The position numbers were made by a program, and so were the translations under genes. A stretch of 35,601 nt of DNA from the NCBI RefSeq assembly GCF_900116375.1, contig NZ_UETB01000022.1, positions 1 to 35,601 on the forward strand, read 5' to 3'. The stretch's first letter is position 1. Each line of letters begins with the position of its first letter. The stretch comes from Georgenia satyanarayanai. Its GTDB lineage: Bacteria > Actinomycetota > Actinomycetes > Actinomycetales > Actinomycetaceae. Under the pieces are notes generated by a model. That model saw nothing but the letters and a program-made list of their open reading frames with translations. It was not told the origin of the DNA and ran no database searches. Positions 24,202-33,500 of this stretch are shown piece by piece.

Positions 24202-24214
24202 TATCGCTGCGATA
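24202..24214. promoter_or_regulatory. Candidate PadR operator palindrome
   Basis: TATCGC-T-GCGATA, a perfect 6-bp inverted repeat, sits 36 bases upstream of the PadR start and 56 bases before the divergent MFS -10 box. It is the most AT-rich part of this gap and could serve both promoters. Confidence 0.4.
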
Positions 24215-24269
24215 TAACTCGCCGAGAGTAGCGCATCGGTCGTCCGGCGGGGGTCGGGCGGGCGAGGGA

Positions 24270-24275
24270 TAGCCT
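24270..24275 (+). promoter_or_regulatory. -10 box of a leaderless promoter (TAGCCT)
   Basis: TAGCCT followed by six bases and the GTG at 24282, the same hexamer and spacing as at 3733-3738 and 5391-5396. No Shine-Dalgarno sequence is present. Confidence 0.55.
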
Positions 24276-24281
24276 GCACCG

Positions 24282-25601
24282 GTGAGCATCCCCGCCGACC
24301 TGCGCACCCTCGCCGTCCACGCCGGCTTCCGGAAGCTCTTCACCGTCCGGCTCGTGTCGCAGTGCGGTGACGGCATGTTCCAGGTGGGCCTCGCCACCCT
24401 GTTCTTCTTCAACCCGGCCACCATGGCCACCGCCTCGGGCGTCGCGGCGGCCTTCGCCGTCCTGCTCCTGCCGTTCACGGTGGTGGGCCCGTTCGCCGGG
24501 CCGTTGCTCGACCGGTGGAGCCGGCGCCAGGTGCTCCTCGTCGGCAACGCCGTCCGGGTCGTGCTCGCCCTCCTCCTCGCCGTGCTCATCGGGACGGCGG
24601 GCGTGTCGGTGCTCGTCTACGTCCTCGCCCTCGTCACGCTCGGCGTCAACCGCTTCCTCCTCGCGGCCCTCTCCGCCGGCCTGCCCCGCGTCGTCCCGCG
24701 CGAGCAGCTCCTCATGGCCAACACGCTGACCCCCACCCTCGGGGCCGTCTCGGCGGTCGCGGGCGGCGGCATCGGCTTCGTCACCGGGCTGCTCGTGCCC
24801 GCCGCCGCGAAGAACTCCGCCGCTCTCGTCGCCGCGGCACTGCTCTTCGCCGCCGCCTCCGGCCTGGCGCTGCGGCTGCGCCGGGGCGAGCTGGGCCCCG
24901 CCGTCCGGGCCCGCACGGGCGTCGCCGTCGCCGTCCGGCAGACGGTCTCCGACCTCGCCGACGGCGCGCGCTACCTCGTCCGCCGCGGCACCCCCGGTCT
25001 GGGCCTGGGCGTCATGGCGGTCCACCGTTTCCTCTACGGCGTCAACTTCATGGCGCTCATCCTCATCTCGCGCAACCTCCTGTCCGACCCGGCCGACGCG
25101 GGCGCCGGGCTGGCCACCTTCGCGCTCCTCGGTGGCATCTCCTTCGCCGGCAACGGCCTGGCCATCGTCCTCACGCCGCTCGCGCACGAGCGGATGTCCC
25201 CCTCGCGGTGGATCGTCGTGTGCCTGGCGATCGGGGGCGTGAGCCAGGCGCTGCTCGTCACCACGCCGGAGCTCGCCGTCGTCGCCGTCTCCGCGGTGCT
25301 GCTCGGCCTGAGCGTCCAGGGCGCGAAGATCGCGGTGGACACGATCGTCCACCGCGACACCCACGACGACTACCGCGGCCGCGCCTTCGCCCTCTACGAC
25401 GTCCTCTACAACGCGGCCTTCGTCGCGGCTGCCGCGCTCGGCGCGTGGGCGCTGCCGGACACCGGCTGGTCGCGCGCCGTCTTCGCCGTCCTCGCCGTCG
25501 TCTACCTCGCCGTCTCCCTCGGGTACGGCGCCGGGACGCACCGGCTCGCCGACGCCCCCCGGCCCGTCCACGCGAGCGAGCGGGACGGGTCCGCGACCTG
25601 A
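24282..25601 (+). CDS. MFS transporter (439 aa)
   Basis: Twelve predicted membrane helices. [19 protein letters not shown] is an MFS motif-A-like loop after helix 2, and [25 protein letters not shown] is typical of MFS_3-type, macrolide-efflux-like carriers. The substrate is unknown. The GTG start directly follows a TAGCCT box. It diverges from the PadR regulator gene over 115 bases; PadR proteins often control drug exporters, so regulation by it is plausible. Carbonic anhydrase follows 44 bases downstream but has its own promoter-like box. Confidence 0.87.
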   Translation: MSIPADLRTLAVHAGFRKLFTVRLVSQCGDGMFQVGLATLFFFNPATMATASGVAAAFAVLLLPFTVVGPFAGPLLDRWSRRQVLLVGNAVRVVLALLLAVLIGTAGVSVLVYVLALVTLGVNRFLLAALSAGLPRVVPREQLLMANTLTPTLGAVSAVAGGGIGFVTGLLVPAAAKNSAALVAAALLFAAASGLALRLRRGELGPAVRARTGVAVAVRQTVSDLADGARYLVRRGTPGLGLGVMAVHRFLYGVNFMALILISRNLLSDPADAGAGLATFALLGGISFAGNGLAIVLTPLAHERMSPSRWIVVCLAIGGVSQALLVTTPELAVVAVSAVLLGLSVQGAKIAVDTIVHRDTHDDYRGRAFALYDVLYNAAFVAAAALGAWALPDTGWSRAVFAVLAVVYLAVSLGYGAGTHRLADAPRPVHASERDGSAT

Positions 25602-25631
25602 GCCGGAGGGCGGTGTGGCGGCGCACCGGAG

Positions 25632-25637
25632 TACCGT
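25632..25637 (+). promoter_or_regulatory. -10 box of a probable leaderless promoter (TACCGT)
   Basis: TACCGT, eight bases, then the ATG of the carbonic anhydrase gene at 25646. No ribosome binding site is seen. Confidence 0.45.
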
Positions 25638-25645
25638 CGCTCCCC

Positions 25646-26149
25646 ATGAGCTCTGCTGAACCCTTTGCCGACCTGCTCGCCGCGAACGCGCGCTACGCCG
25701 AGGACTTCTCGCTCGCGGGCTTCGACGGCGTCGCCCGGGCGGGCGTCGCCGTCGTCACCTGCATGGACTCGCGCATCGACCCGCTCGGGATGATCGGGCT
25801 CGCGCCGGGAGACGCGAAGATCCTCCGCAACCCCGGTGGCCGCGTCACCGACCAGGTGCTCGTCGCCCTCGTGCTCGGGACGAGCCTCCTGAGCGTCGAC
25901 CGGGTGCTCGTGGTCCACCACACCCGCTGCGCGATGGCCTCCCGCTCGGAGGAGGAGCTGCAGGCGGAGATCGGCCGCCTGCAGGGGCAGGACGCCACGT
26001 GGATGTCCCTCGGGGTCATCACCGACCAGGTCCGGTCGATCCGGGCGGAGGTGGCCAAGGTGCGCTCCCACCCGCTCATCCCGGACACCGTGGCCGCCGG
26101 GGGCTTCCTCTACGACGTCGACACCGGCCTCCTCGAGCCCGTCGAGTAA
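25646..26149 (+). CDS. Beta-class carbonic anhydrase (167 aa)
   Basis: Small beta-carbonic anhydrase of the Rv1284 type, interconverting CO2 and bicarbonate. The zinc ligands are Cys39, His92 and Cys95 (VVHHTRC); Asp41 and Arg43 (CMDSRID) form the usual dyad, and RNPGGRVT follows. Length matches the short actinobacterial group. An overlapping longer frame from 24515 shadows the MFS gene. It ends convergently with cca, with a long hairpin between. Confidence 0.9.
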   Translation: MSSAEPFADLLAANARYAEDFSLAGFDGVARAGVAVVTCMDSRIDPLGMIGLAPGDAKILRNPGGRVTDQVLVALVLGTSLLSVDRVLVVHHTRCAMASRSEEELQAEIGRLQGQDATWMSLGVITDQVRSIRAEVAKVRSHPLIPDTVAAGGFLYDVDTGLLEPVE

Positions 26150-26168
26150 CCGCCGCCACCCCCTCCCG

Positions 26169-26232
26169 CGCCGACAGCTGACTTGTTACTCGCAGGAGCA
26201 CCTGCTGCTGGGTAACAAGTCAGCTCTCGGCG
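26169..26232. terminator. Long compound hairpin between convergent genes
   Basis: CGCCGA (26169-26174) and AGCTGACTTGTTAC (26176-26189) pair perfectly with 26212-26225 and 26227-26232, leaving one C-C mismatch: 20 pairs in all. The loop holds another 5-bp stem (GCAGG with CCTGC). Its layout matches that of the hairpin at 4336-4376. It likely terminates both transcripts. Confidence 0.7.
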
Positions 26233-26253
26233 GTAGAGGGTGAGGGGGGAGAG

Positions 26254-27705
26254 TCAGTCCTGGTTGGCGGCCCACCAGGCGAGGAGCGCCTCGCGGGCGG
26301 CGTCCTGCCCGAGCGGCCCGCGCTCCATGCGCAGGTCGAGCAGGAAGCGGTAGGCGCGTCCCACCACCGGACCCGGCGGCACGCCGAGGGCCGCCATGAT
26401 CTGCTCCCCGTCGAGGTCGGGGCGGATCTTGGCGAGCTCCTCCTCCTCCGCGAGCGCCGCGATGCGCTCCTCGAGGTCGTCGTAGGCCGCCGCCAGGCGC
26501 ATGGCCTTGCGGCTGTTGCGGGTGGTGCAGTCGGCGCGGGTGAGGCGGTGGAGGCGCTCGAGGAGCGGGCCTGCGTCGGTGACGTACCGACGCACCGCAG
26601 AGTCGGTCCACGCGCTCTCGCCGTACCCGTGGAAGCGCAGGTGGAGCTCGACGAGCCGGGAGACGTCCTTGATCGTCTGCTTGTCGAAGCGCAGCGCCTT
26701 GAGCCGCTTGGACGCCATCCGGGCACCGACGAGCTCGTGGTGGTGGAAGCTCACCCCGCCGCCGGGCTCGAAGCGCCGTGTCGCCGGCTTGCCGATGTCG
26801 TGGAGCACCGCGGCCAGGCGCAGGACGAGGTCCGGGGCGGGCACGGGCCCGTCGGACCCGGTCTCCAGCTCCACCGCCTGGTCGAGGACCACGAGCGTGT
26901 GCTCGTAGACGTCCTTGTGCCGGCGGTGCTCGTCGACGGTGCGCTGCAGCTCGTCCAGCTCGGGCAGGACGACGGCCGCGACGCCCGTGTAGACCATGAG
27001 CTCGAGCCCGCCGCGCGGCCGCTCGGACAGCAGCATCCGCTCGAGCTCGGCGCGGATGCGCTCGGGGGAGACGATGGCGAGGCGGTCGGCCATCGCCGAC
27101 ATCGCCGCCATCGTCCCGGCCTCGACGTCGAAGCCGAGCTGGGCGGTGAAGCGCACGGCCCGCATGATGCGCAGCGGGTCGTCGTCGAAGGACTGCTCCG
27201 GCTCGACCGGCGTGCGCAGCACCCCGGCCTCGAGGTCCTCCAGCCCCCCGTGCGGGTCGACGAACGTGAGGGACGGCAGCGTCACGGCCATCGCGTTGAC
27301 GGTGAAGTCGCGGCGGGTGAGGTCGCCCTCGAGGGTGTCGCCGTACTCGACGACGGGCTTGCGGGAGTCCGCCTCGTAGGCCTCGGTCCGGTAGGTCGTC
27401 ACCTCGACGACGACGTCACCCTTGCGGGCGCCGATCGTCCCGAACTCCTTGCCGACGTCCCAGTGGCTGTCCGCCCACCGCGCGAGAAGGCGCTCGGTGT
27501 CGTCGGGGCGGGCGGACGTCGCGAAGTCCAGGTCGTGGCTCACCGAGCCGAGGAAGGCGTCGCGGACGGGCCCACCGACGAGCGCGAGCTCGTGCCCGGC
27601 GTCGGCGAAGACGGCACCCAGGTCGAGGACGGCGGGCGGCAGCGCGGTCAGCGCGGCGGCGGCCGTGCGGGCGAGCGAGGACGTCGAGTCGTTGGCGGGC
27701 GGCAC
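26254..27705 (-). CDS. cca: CCA tRNA nucleotidyltransferase (483 aa)
   Basis: Class II nucleotidyltransferase that adds or repairs the 3' CCA of tRNAs. The head has VGGPVRDAFLG and HDLDFAT (metal-binding DxD); RRDFTVNAMA and DPLRIMRAVRF follow. An HD phosphohydrolase-type domain (VLHDIGKPATRR, FHHHE) is in the C-terminal half, as usual in actinobacteria. The GTG at 27705 is chosen because upstream residues do not resemble the family; CAGGCT lies seven bases before it. It corresponds to Rv3907c and diverges from the NUDIX gene, the same arrangement as in mycobacteria. Confidence 0.92.
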   Translation of the reverse strand: MPPANDSTSSLARTAAAALTALPPAVLDLGAVFADAGHELALVGGPVRDAFLGSVSHDLDFATSARPDDTERLLARWADSHWDVGKEFGTIGARKGDVVVEVTTYRTEAYEADSRKPVVEYGDTLEGDLTRRDFTVNAMAVTLPSLTFVDPHGGLEDLEAGVLRTPVEPEQSFDDDPLRIMRAVRFTAQLGFDVEAGTMAAMSAMADRLAIVSPERIRAELERMLLSERPRGGLELMVYTGVAAVVLPELDELQRTVDEHRRHKDVYEHTLVVLDQAVELETGSDGPVPAPDLVLRLAAVLHDIGKPATRRFEPGGGVSFHHHELVGARMASKRLKALRFDKQTIKDVSRLVELHLRFHGYGESAWTDSAVRRYVTDAGPLLERLHRLTRADCTTRNSRKAMRLAAAYDDLEERIAALAEEEELAKIRPDLDGEQIMAALGVPPGPVVGRAYRFLLDLRMERGPLGQDAAREALLAWWAANQD

Positions 27706-27825
27706 TTGCCACAGCCTGCCACGTGGGCGACGCCCGGGGCCACGCCACCGGGGCGGGCGTCGGTCACGTTCCCCTGATGTGGCGCCGTCGTGCGCGTGAC
27801 GGCCGCATCGCCCAGGCCAGTTGAT

Positions 27826-27831
27826 TATGGT
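27826..27831 (+). promoter_or_regulatory. -10 box of a leaderless promoter (TATGGT)
   Basis: TATGGT, six bases, then the NUDIX ATG at 27838. The surrounding TTGATTATGG is locally AT-rich. It would drive the NUDIX-DUF6049-murJ row. Confidence 0.55.
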
Positions 27832-27837
27832 GACCTC

Positions 27838-28359
27838 ATGTCCGCCGTCCCTTCGCCGCGTCGGCGCGTCCCTGCGCCGCCGCGTCCGCGCGCCGCGCCG
27901 CCCCGGTCGACGCTGCTGCCGGTGGTGGACGAGACGTCGGCCGGCGGGCTGGTCGTACGGGTGGAGGACCGGCAGGCCTTCACCGCCGTCATCGCGCGCC
28001 GCAACCGCGGCGGGCGCCTGGAGTGGTGCCTTCCCAAGGGACACCTCGAGGGCGAGGAGACACCCGAGGAGGCGGCCGTCCGCGAGATCGCGGAGGAGAC
28101 CGGCATCACCGGGCGCGTGCTGCGCCACCTCGCGACCATCGACTACTGGTTCTCCGGCGACGACCGGCGCGTGCACAAGGTCGTCCACCACTACCTGCTC
28201 GAGGCCACGGGCGGGGAGCTGACGATCGAGAACGACCCCGACTGCGAGGCGGAGGACGTCGCGTGGGTCAGTCTCACCGAGGTCGCCTCGCGCCTCGCCT
28301 ACCCGAACGAGCGGCGCGTGGTCGCCACCGCGAGGGACGTGCTGGCCGGACGCGCATGA
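27838..28359 (+). CDS. NUDIX hydrolase (173 aa)
   Basis: A basic, proline-rich N-terminal stretch (1-25) precedes the NUDIX domain. The box is Gly68 to Gly89 with Glu74 and REIAEE at 82-87, all key acidic residues present, preceded by EWCLPKGHLEGEE. NUDIX enzymes cleave nucleoside diphosphates linked to another group; the substrate is unknown. It is the Rv3908 counterpart. Its stop overlaps the next start (ATGA at 28356-28359), giving coupling to the DUF6049-type gene. Confidence 0.92.
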   Translation: MSAVPSPRRRVPAPPRPRAAPPRSTLLPVVDETSAGGLVVRVEDRQAFTAVIARRNRGGRLEWCLPKGHLEGEETPEEAAVREIAEETGITGRVLRHLATIDYWFSGDDRRVHKVVHHYLLEATGGELTIENDPDCEAEDVAWVSLTEVASRLAYPNERRVVATARDVLAGRA

Positions 28360-30533
28360 ACATCACCTGGACCTCGTCCGGGGCCGGCCCGCGAGCCGTC
28401 GTGCTCCTCGTCCTCGCGGCGCTCCTGTGCCTCGTGCCCACCGCCGCCGCGACCACGACCCCCGGCCCGGACGCCACCCCCGACCCCGCGACGGAGGACC
28501 CGACCGCGGGTGTCGTCACCGGCGAGGTGACCGTCAGCCTCACCGACGTCAGTCCGGCCGTCCTCACGCCCGGTGAGGACCTCGTCGTGCGCGGCACCGT
28601 CACCAACGGCACGGGCACGGAGATCGCGGTGCCTGAGCTGCGCCTGCGCGCCCAGCAGAGCGCCCCGATCAGCCGCTCCCTCCTCGAACGGTGGCTCGAT
28701 CCCACGTCCCTGTCGGCCACGACGCTCCTGCACGCCGAGCGGCTGGAGGACCCGGTGGCGGCCGGCGAGAGCGTCGCCTTCACCCTCACCGTCCCCGCGG
28801 ACGCCGTCCCCTTCGCCCCGACCTACAGCGGCTGGGGACCGCGCGGCATCGAGGTCACCGCCCACGACGCCGACGCCCCGGTCCTCACCGACGTGCCCGC
28901 CACACGCAGCTTCCTCCTGTGGTGGCCGGACCTCGAGGTCGAGACGATGCCGCTGGCCGTCCTCGCCGCCGCCGCACCGACGGCCCCGGAGCGTGCCGCC
29001 GCACAGGAGAGCGGCACGCGCCTGGACGCCGTCGCCGCCGAACGTCTCGAGCCGCTCCTGGCGGCGCTGGACCGGCCGGCCGTCGACCTCGCCGTCGACC
29101 CCTCCCTCCTCGTCGACGTGCCCGGCGTCGTCGACCTCACCGCCGGAGAGCCGGCCGACGAGGAGCCCACCGAGGAGCCCTCGGCACCGTCCACGACCCC
29201 GAAGACGGCGCTGCGTGCCACCCTCGGCGACTTCGCCGACGCCCCCGGCCGCACCGTCCACGCCCTGCTGTGGGCGGACGCCGACGCCGCCGCGCTCACC
29301 CACGCCGACCGCACCGACCTCCTCGGTGACGTCATGGCAGCCCGCGACACCGCGCTGGAGGAGGTCGGGCTCGCCGCCGGGACGGGCCTGGCGTGGCCCG
29401 CCGCCGACACCCCCGACGCCGACACCGTCACCGCGCTCTCGGAGGCCGGTGCCACCGCCGTCGTCCTGCCGAGCAGCAGCCTGGCGCCGACCTCCCAGCT
29501 CACCTACACGCCCTCCGCGCGGGCCGGCGTCGCCGTCGACGGGGCGACGCTGCCCGCCGTCCTCGCCGACGAGCGGCTCTCCGCACTGCTCGCCGGCACG
29601 CTGCTGCCCGTCGCCCCGGACCAGGCGCCCGTCGAGCTCGACCCTGTCACGGCCCGTCAGTACCTCCTCGCCGAGACCGCGGTCGTCACCCGCGAGCGCC
29701 CCGCGGACCGCCGTGACCTGCTGCTCACCGTGCCCCGCGACTTCGCCGGGGACGCCGAGGTCCTCGCCGACCAGCTCACCGCCCTCGCCCAGGCCCCCTG
29801 GCTCGAGCGGGTGGGGCTGGCGGAGATGCTCGGCCGTGAGGCTCCGGACGTCGAGCGCGAGAACCTGCCCGAGACGGTCGTCGAGGACGGCGAGGTCGAC
29901 GCCGCCGAGCTCGACCGCGTCACGGACGTGCTCGAGCGGACCGCCGCCTTCGCCGGGGTGCTGGAGGAGCCGGAGGCGCTCGTCGACCCGGTCCGCGCCT
30001 CCCTGCTCGAGGTCACCTCTGCCGCCTGGCGGCAGCTGCCCGGCACCCGGGCCGAGCTGATCGACGCCGCCGAGGACGCCTCCGCGGCCCGCCGCCACCT
30101 CGTGGCGGCCCGGCCCGGCAGCACGCTCAACCTCATCAACGAGGAGGCGCACATCCCCGTCGCCGTCACCAACGAGATGTCCCGGCCGGCGCACGTCGTC
30201 GTCCGGCTCAGCCCGCGCGACCCGCGGCTCGTCGCCGACGAGGAGGTCGCCCTCGAGATCCCGCCGGAGCAGTCGGCGACGGCGCAGGTGCCTGTCCACG
30301 CCGTCGGCAGCGGCAACGTCGTCGTCGACGTCGTCCTCACGGCGCCCGACGGCACGCCGATCGACGAGCCCACCGAGATCCAGGTGCGCGTGCGCGCCGA
30401 CTGGGAGACCGTGGGCACCGCCGTCGCGGCCGGCCTGCTCGTCATCATGCTCGTCGCGGGGCTCGTGCGGACCGTGCGCCGCGCGCGCCGCCGCGGACGG
30501 CTCGGCGACTCCCCGGAGGAGACCACCACGTGA
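28356..30533 (+). CDS. DUF6049-type secreted/membrane-anchored protein (725 aa)
   Basis: Signal peptide at residues 1-32 (AVVLLVLAALLCLVPTAAA), a large extracytoplasmic region, and one C-terminal helix (about 686-702) followed by a basic tail, so the bulk lies outside the membrane. An early beta domain (VSLTDVSPAVLTPGEDLVVRGTVTN) looks immunoglobulin-like, and a similar late domain (HIPVAVTNEMSRPAHVVVRLS) precedes the helix. It corresponds to Rv3909, always found between the NUDIX gene and murJ in actinobacteria, so a role in envelope assembly with MurJ is likely but undefined. It overlaps both neighbours by 4 bases (ATGA and GTGA). Confidence 0.85.
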   Translation: MNITWTSSGAGPRAVVLLVLAALLCLVPTAAATTTPGPDATPDPATEDPTAGVVTGEVTVSLTDVSPAVLTPGEDLVVRGTVTNGTGTEIAVPELRLRAQQSAPISRSLLERWLDPTSLSATTLLHAERLEDPVAAGESVAFTLTVPADAVPFAPTYSGWGPRGIEVTAHDADAPVLTDVPATRSFLLWWPDLEVETMPLAVLAAAAPTAPERAAAQESGTRLDAVAAERLEPLLAALDRPAVDLAVDPSLLVDVPGVVDLTAGEPADEEPTEEPSAPSTTPKTALRATLGDFADAPGRTVHALLWADADAAALTHADRTDLLGDVMAARDTALEEVGLAAGTGLAWPAADTPDADTVTALSEAGATAVVLPSSSLAPTSQLTYTPSARAGVAVDGATLPAVLADERLSALLAGTLLPVAPDQAPVELDPVTARQYLLAETAVVTRERPADRRDLLLTVPRDFAGDAEVLADQLTALAQAPWLERVGLAEMLGREAPDVERENLPETVVEDGEVDAAELDRVTDVLERTAAFAGVLEEPEALVDPVRASLLEVTSAAWRQLPGTRAELIDAAEDASAARRHLVAARPGSTLNLINEEAHIPVAVTNEMSRPAHVVVRLSPRDPRLVADEEVALEIPPEQSATAQVPVHAVGSGNVVVDVVLTAPDGTPIDEPTEIQVRVRADWETVGTAVAAGLLVIMLVAGLVRTVRRARRRGRLGDSPEETTT

Positions 30534-33500
30534 GCGAGGAACGTCGCGGTCTGGCCGGGTCGGCAGCGGTCATGTTCACCGGCACGCTCGTGTCGCGGGT
30601 GCTCGGGCTGCTGCGCAACATCGCCCTCATCGGCGCCATCGGCCTGACCGGGGCGGCGAACTCCTTCTCCGTGGCGAACAAGCTCCCCAACGTCGTCTAC
30701 ATGCTCGTCGCCGGTGGCGTGCTCAACGCGATCCTCGTCCCGCAGATCGTCCGGGCGATGAAGCAGCGCGACGGCGGGGACGAGTACGTCAACCGGCTGC
30801 TCACGATGGCCGGTGCCGCCCTGCTCGGGCTGACCGTGCTCCTGACGGCAGGCGCCGGAGTGCTCGTCACCATCTACGCCTCCGAGCTCGACCCGGCGTG
30901 GTTCGACATCGCCGTCGCCTTCGCCCTGTGGTGCGTGCCGCAGCTGTTCTTCTACGGCATGTACACGCTGCTGGGCCAGGTCCTCAACGCGCGCGGGAAC
31001 TTCGGGCCGTACATGTGGGCGCCGGCCCTCAACAACGTCGTCGCGCTCGTCGGCCTGATCGCCTACATCGTCGTCTTCGGCGGTCGCGCCACCGGCGCGC
31101 ACGAGGACCCGACGGCGTGGAGCGGCCTGCGCATCGGCGTCATCGGCGGCACCGCCACGCTCGGCGTCGCCCTTCAGGCCCTCATCCTCATCGTGCCGCT
31201 GTACCGCTCGGGCTTCCGCTTCCGCCCGCGGTGGGGGCTGCGCGGCTCGGGCCTGGGGCGCGCGAGCAAGGTCGCGACCTGGGCCTTTGCCAGCCTCCTC
31301 GTCGCCCAGCTCGGCTTCATCGCGATCTCCAACCTCGCGGCCGCCGCGGCCGACCGCGGTGCGGGCTTCGCTCCCGGCAACGCGGCCTGGGACAACGCCA
31401 ACTTCCTCTACCTGCTGCCGCAGTCCCTCATCACCGTCTCGCTCGTCACCGCCCTGTTCACCCGCGTCTCGGGCTACGCGGCCTCCGGCGACGCCGCCAA
31501 GGTGCGCGACGACCTCTCCCTCGGGCTGCGGACGATCGCGGTGTTCACGGTCTTCGCCGGCGGCGCCCTCGCCGTCCTGGCCGTGCCGCTCGTCCAGGCC
31601 GCCTACCTGACGACGACGATCCCGGAGGCACGCGGTATCGCGCGCGTGCTCGTCGCCCTCCTCGGCGGCATCGCGGCGCTCGGCGCCTTCACGATGATCC
31701 AGCGGGTGTACTACGCCTTCGAGGACACGAAGTCGCTGTTCAAGCTGCAGGTCCCGCTGACGGCGCTCGTCATCGTCGGCTGCCTCGTGTCGATGCTCCT
31801 GCCGCCGGAGTGGTGGCTGGTGGGCGCCGCGGTCGCCACGACGGGGTCCAACGTCGTCGGGTCCGTCGTCGCCTACCTCGCGCTGCGGCTCAAGCTGCCG
31901 AGCCTCGACGGCGGGCGGGTGCTGCGCAGCCACCTGCGGATCGTCCTCGCGGCCACGCCGCCGCTCCTCGCGGGCTGGCTGCTCCTGCGCGTCCTGGGCC
32001 CCGTCTCGACCGCCGACGCCGACATCGCGCGCGCGGCCCAGTCACTGGTCAAGGTGGCGCTCGTCGGTGGACTCATGGCCGCGGGCTACCTCCTCATGCT
32101 CCGCCTGCTCAAGGTCACCGAGCTCGACGTCATCCTCGACCCCGCCCTGCGGGTGCTGCGGCCGGTGGCCGCGCGGGTGCCGGGACTACGCCGCTGGGCA
32201 CAGGTGGGCGCGACACCCGCCAGTACGATGGGCCGCGACGACAGGGACCCGGGACCGGGACCGGACAGAGGGAGCAGGACGCTGGACGACGACGGACCGG
32301 GCACCGCCCCGACGCTTGACCCCGGCACGCTGCTGTCCGGGCGCTACCTCCTCGACCAGGAGCTCACGTCCGTCCTGCCCGCCACCGCGCTGTGGCGCGG
32401 GCGCGACGAGATCCTCGAGCGTGAGGTCCGCGCCCTCGTGCTGCCCTCGACCACCGGCGCCTCCGCCGAGACCCTCGACGCCGCCCGCCGGGCCGCGCTC
32501 GTCGACGACCCCCGCCTCGAGCGGGTGCTCGACGTCGGCGCCCACGAGGGTCACGCCTTCGTCGTCACCGACGTCGCGGGTGGGCCCTCGCTCGCCGAGC
32601 TGGCCACGAGCGGACCGATGGCGCCCGAGCAGGCCCGCGCCGTCGTCGGCGAGGTCGCCAGCGCCCTCGAGGCGGCCCGCCGGCGCGGGGTCCACCACCT
32701 GGTCCTGCTGCCCTCCGCCGTCCACGTCACGGCCGACGGCCAGGTCCGCCTCGGTGGACTCGGCGTCGCCGCCGCCTACCTCGGCGTCGACCACGACCCC
32801 CTCTCCGCCGCGCGTACCGACACCGTCGGCCTGGTGCGGCTGCTCTACCTCGCCCTCACCGGCACCTGGCCCGAGCCCGACGACGGACCCCGGCTGGCCC
32901 GCCAGGTCCCCGCCGCCGAGGTCGCCGGCGGTGTCCCGGTGGCGCCGAGTAGCGTGCACGACGACGTCCCCGCGGACCTCGACGCGCTGTGCACGCGGAG
33001 CTTCGCGGGCGAGGGCCCGCGCACCCCGAGCGAGCTCATCCGCGAGCTCGCCCCGTGGCGGGACATCAACGTCGAGGCGCTGACCAGCGACCACCCGGTG
33101 TGGCCGCTCGCCGGCTCCCTCGGTGCGGGCGCCGGGGTGGGGGCCGCCGCGGCCACCGCCGCGCCCTCCGCCCCCCTGGTGCCTGCGCCCGTCGAGCCCG
33201 CCGACGAGCCCGCCGACGAGCCGGCGCCCGACGAGGCGGTCGTCGAGGAGGCGGACGTCGAGGAGACCGGGCCGGGCCCTGTCGACGAGACCGATGCCGT
33301 CGCCGAGCCGGTGGGCGACGAGCCCGTGGGCGAGGGAGAGCCCGACCAGCCCTCCTTCGACGACGTCGTCGCCGACACCCCCGACCAGGGCCGCCAGCCG
33401 CTCGACACGACCGACTGGCAGCCCCGCCCGGTGCCCAGCGGTGCCGGTGCCCCCGAGGACTTCACCGCCGTCGTCGCCCCCGAGGACGACGACGCGGCCG

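Noticed and set aside
22464-25571. A 1035-residue minus frame joining ino1 to upstream sequence
   Set aside because: Only the last 359 residues are a protein family member; the rest shadows PadR and the MFS gene. The ATG at 23543 has a good ribosome binding site.
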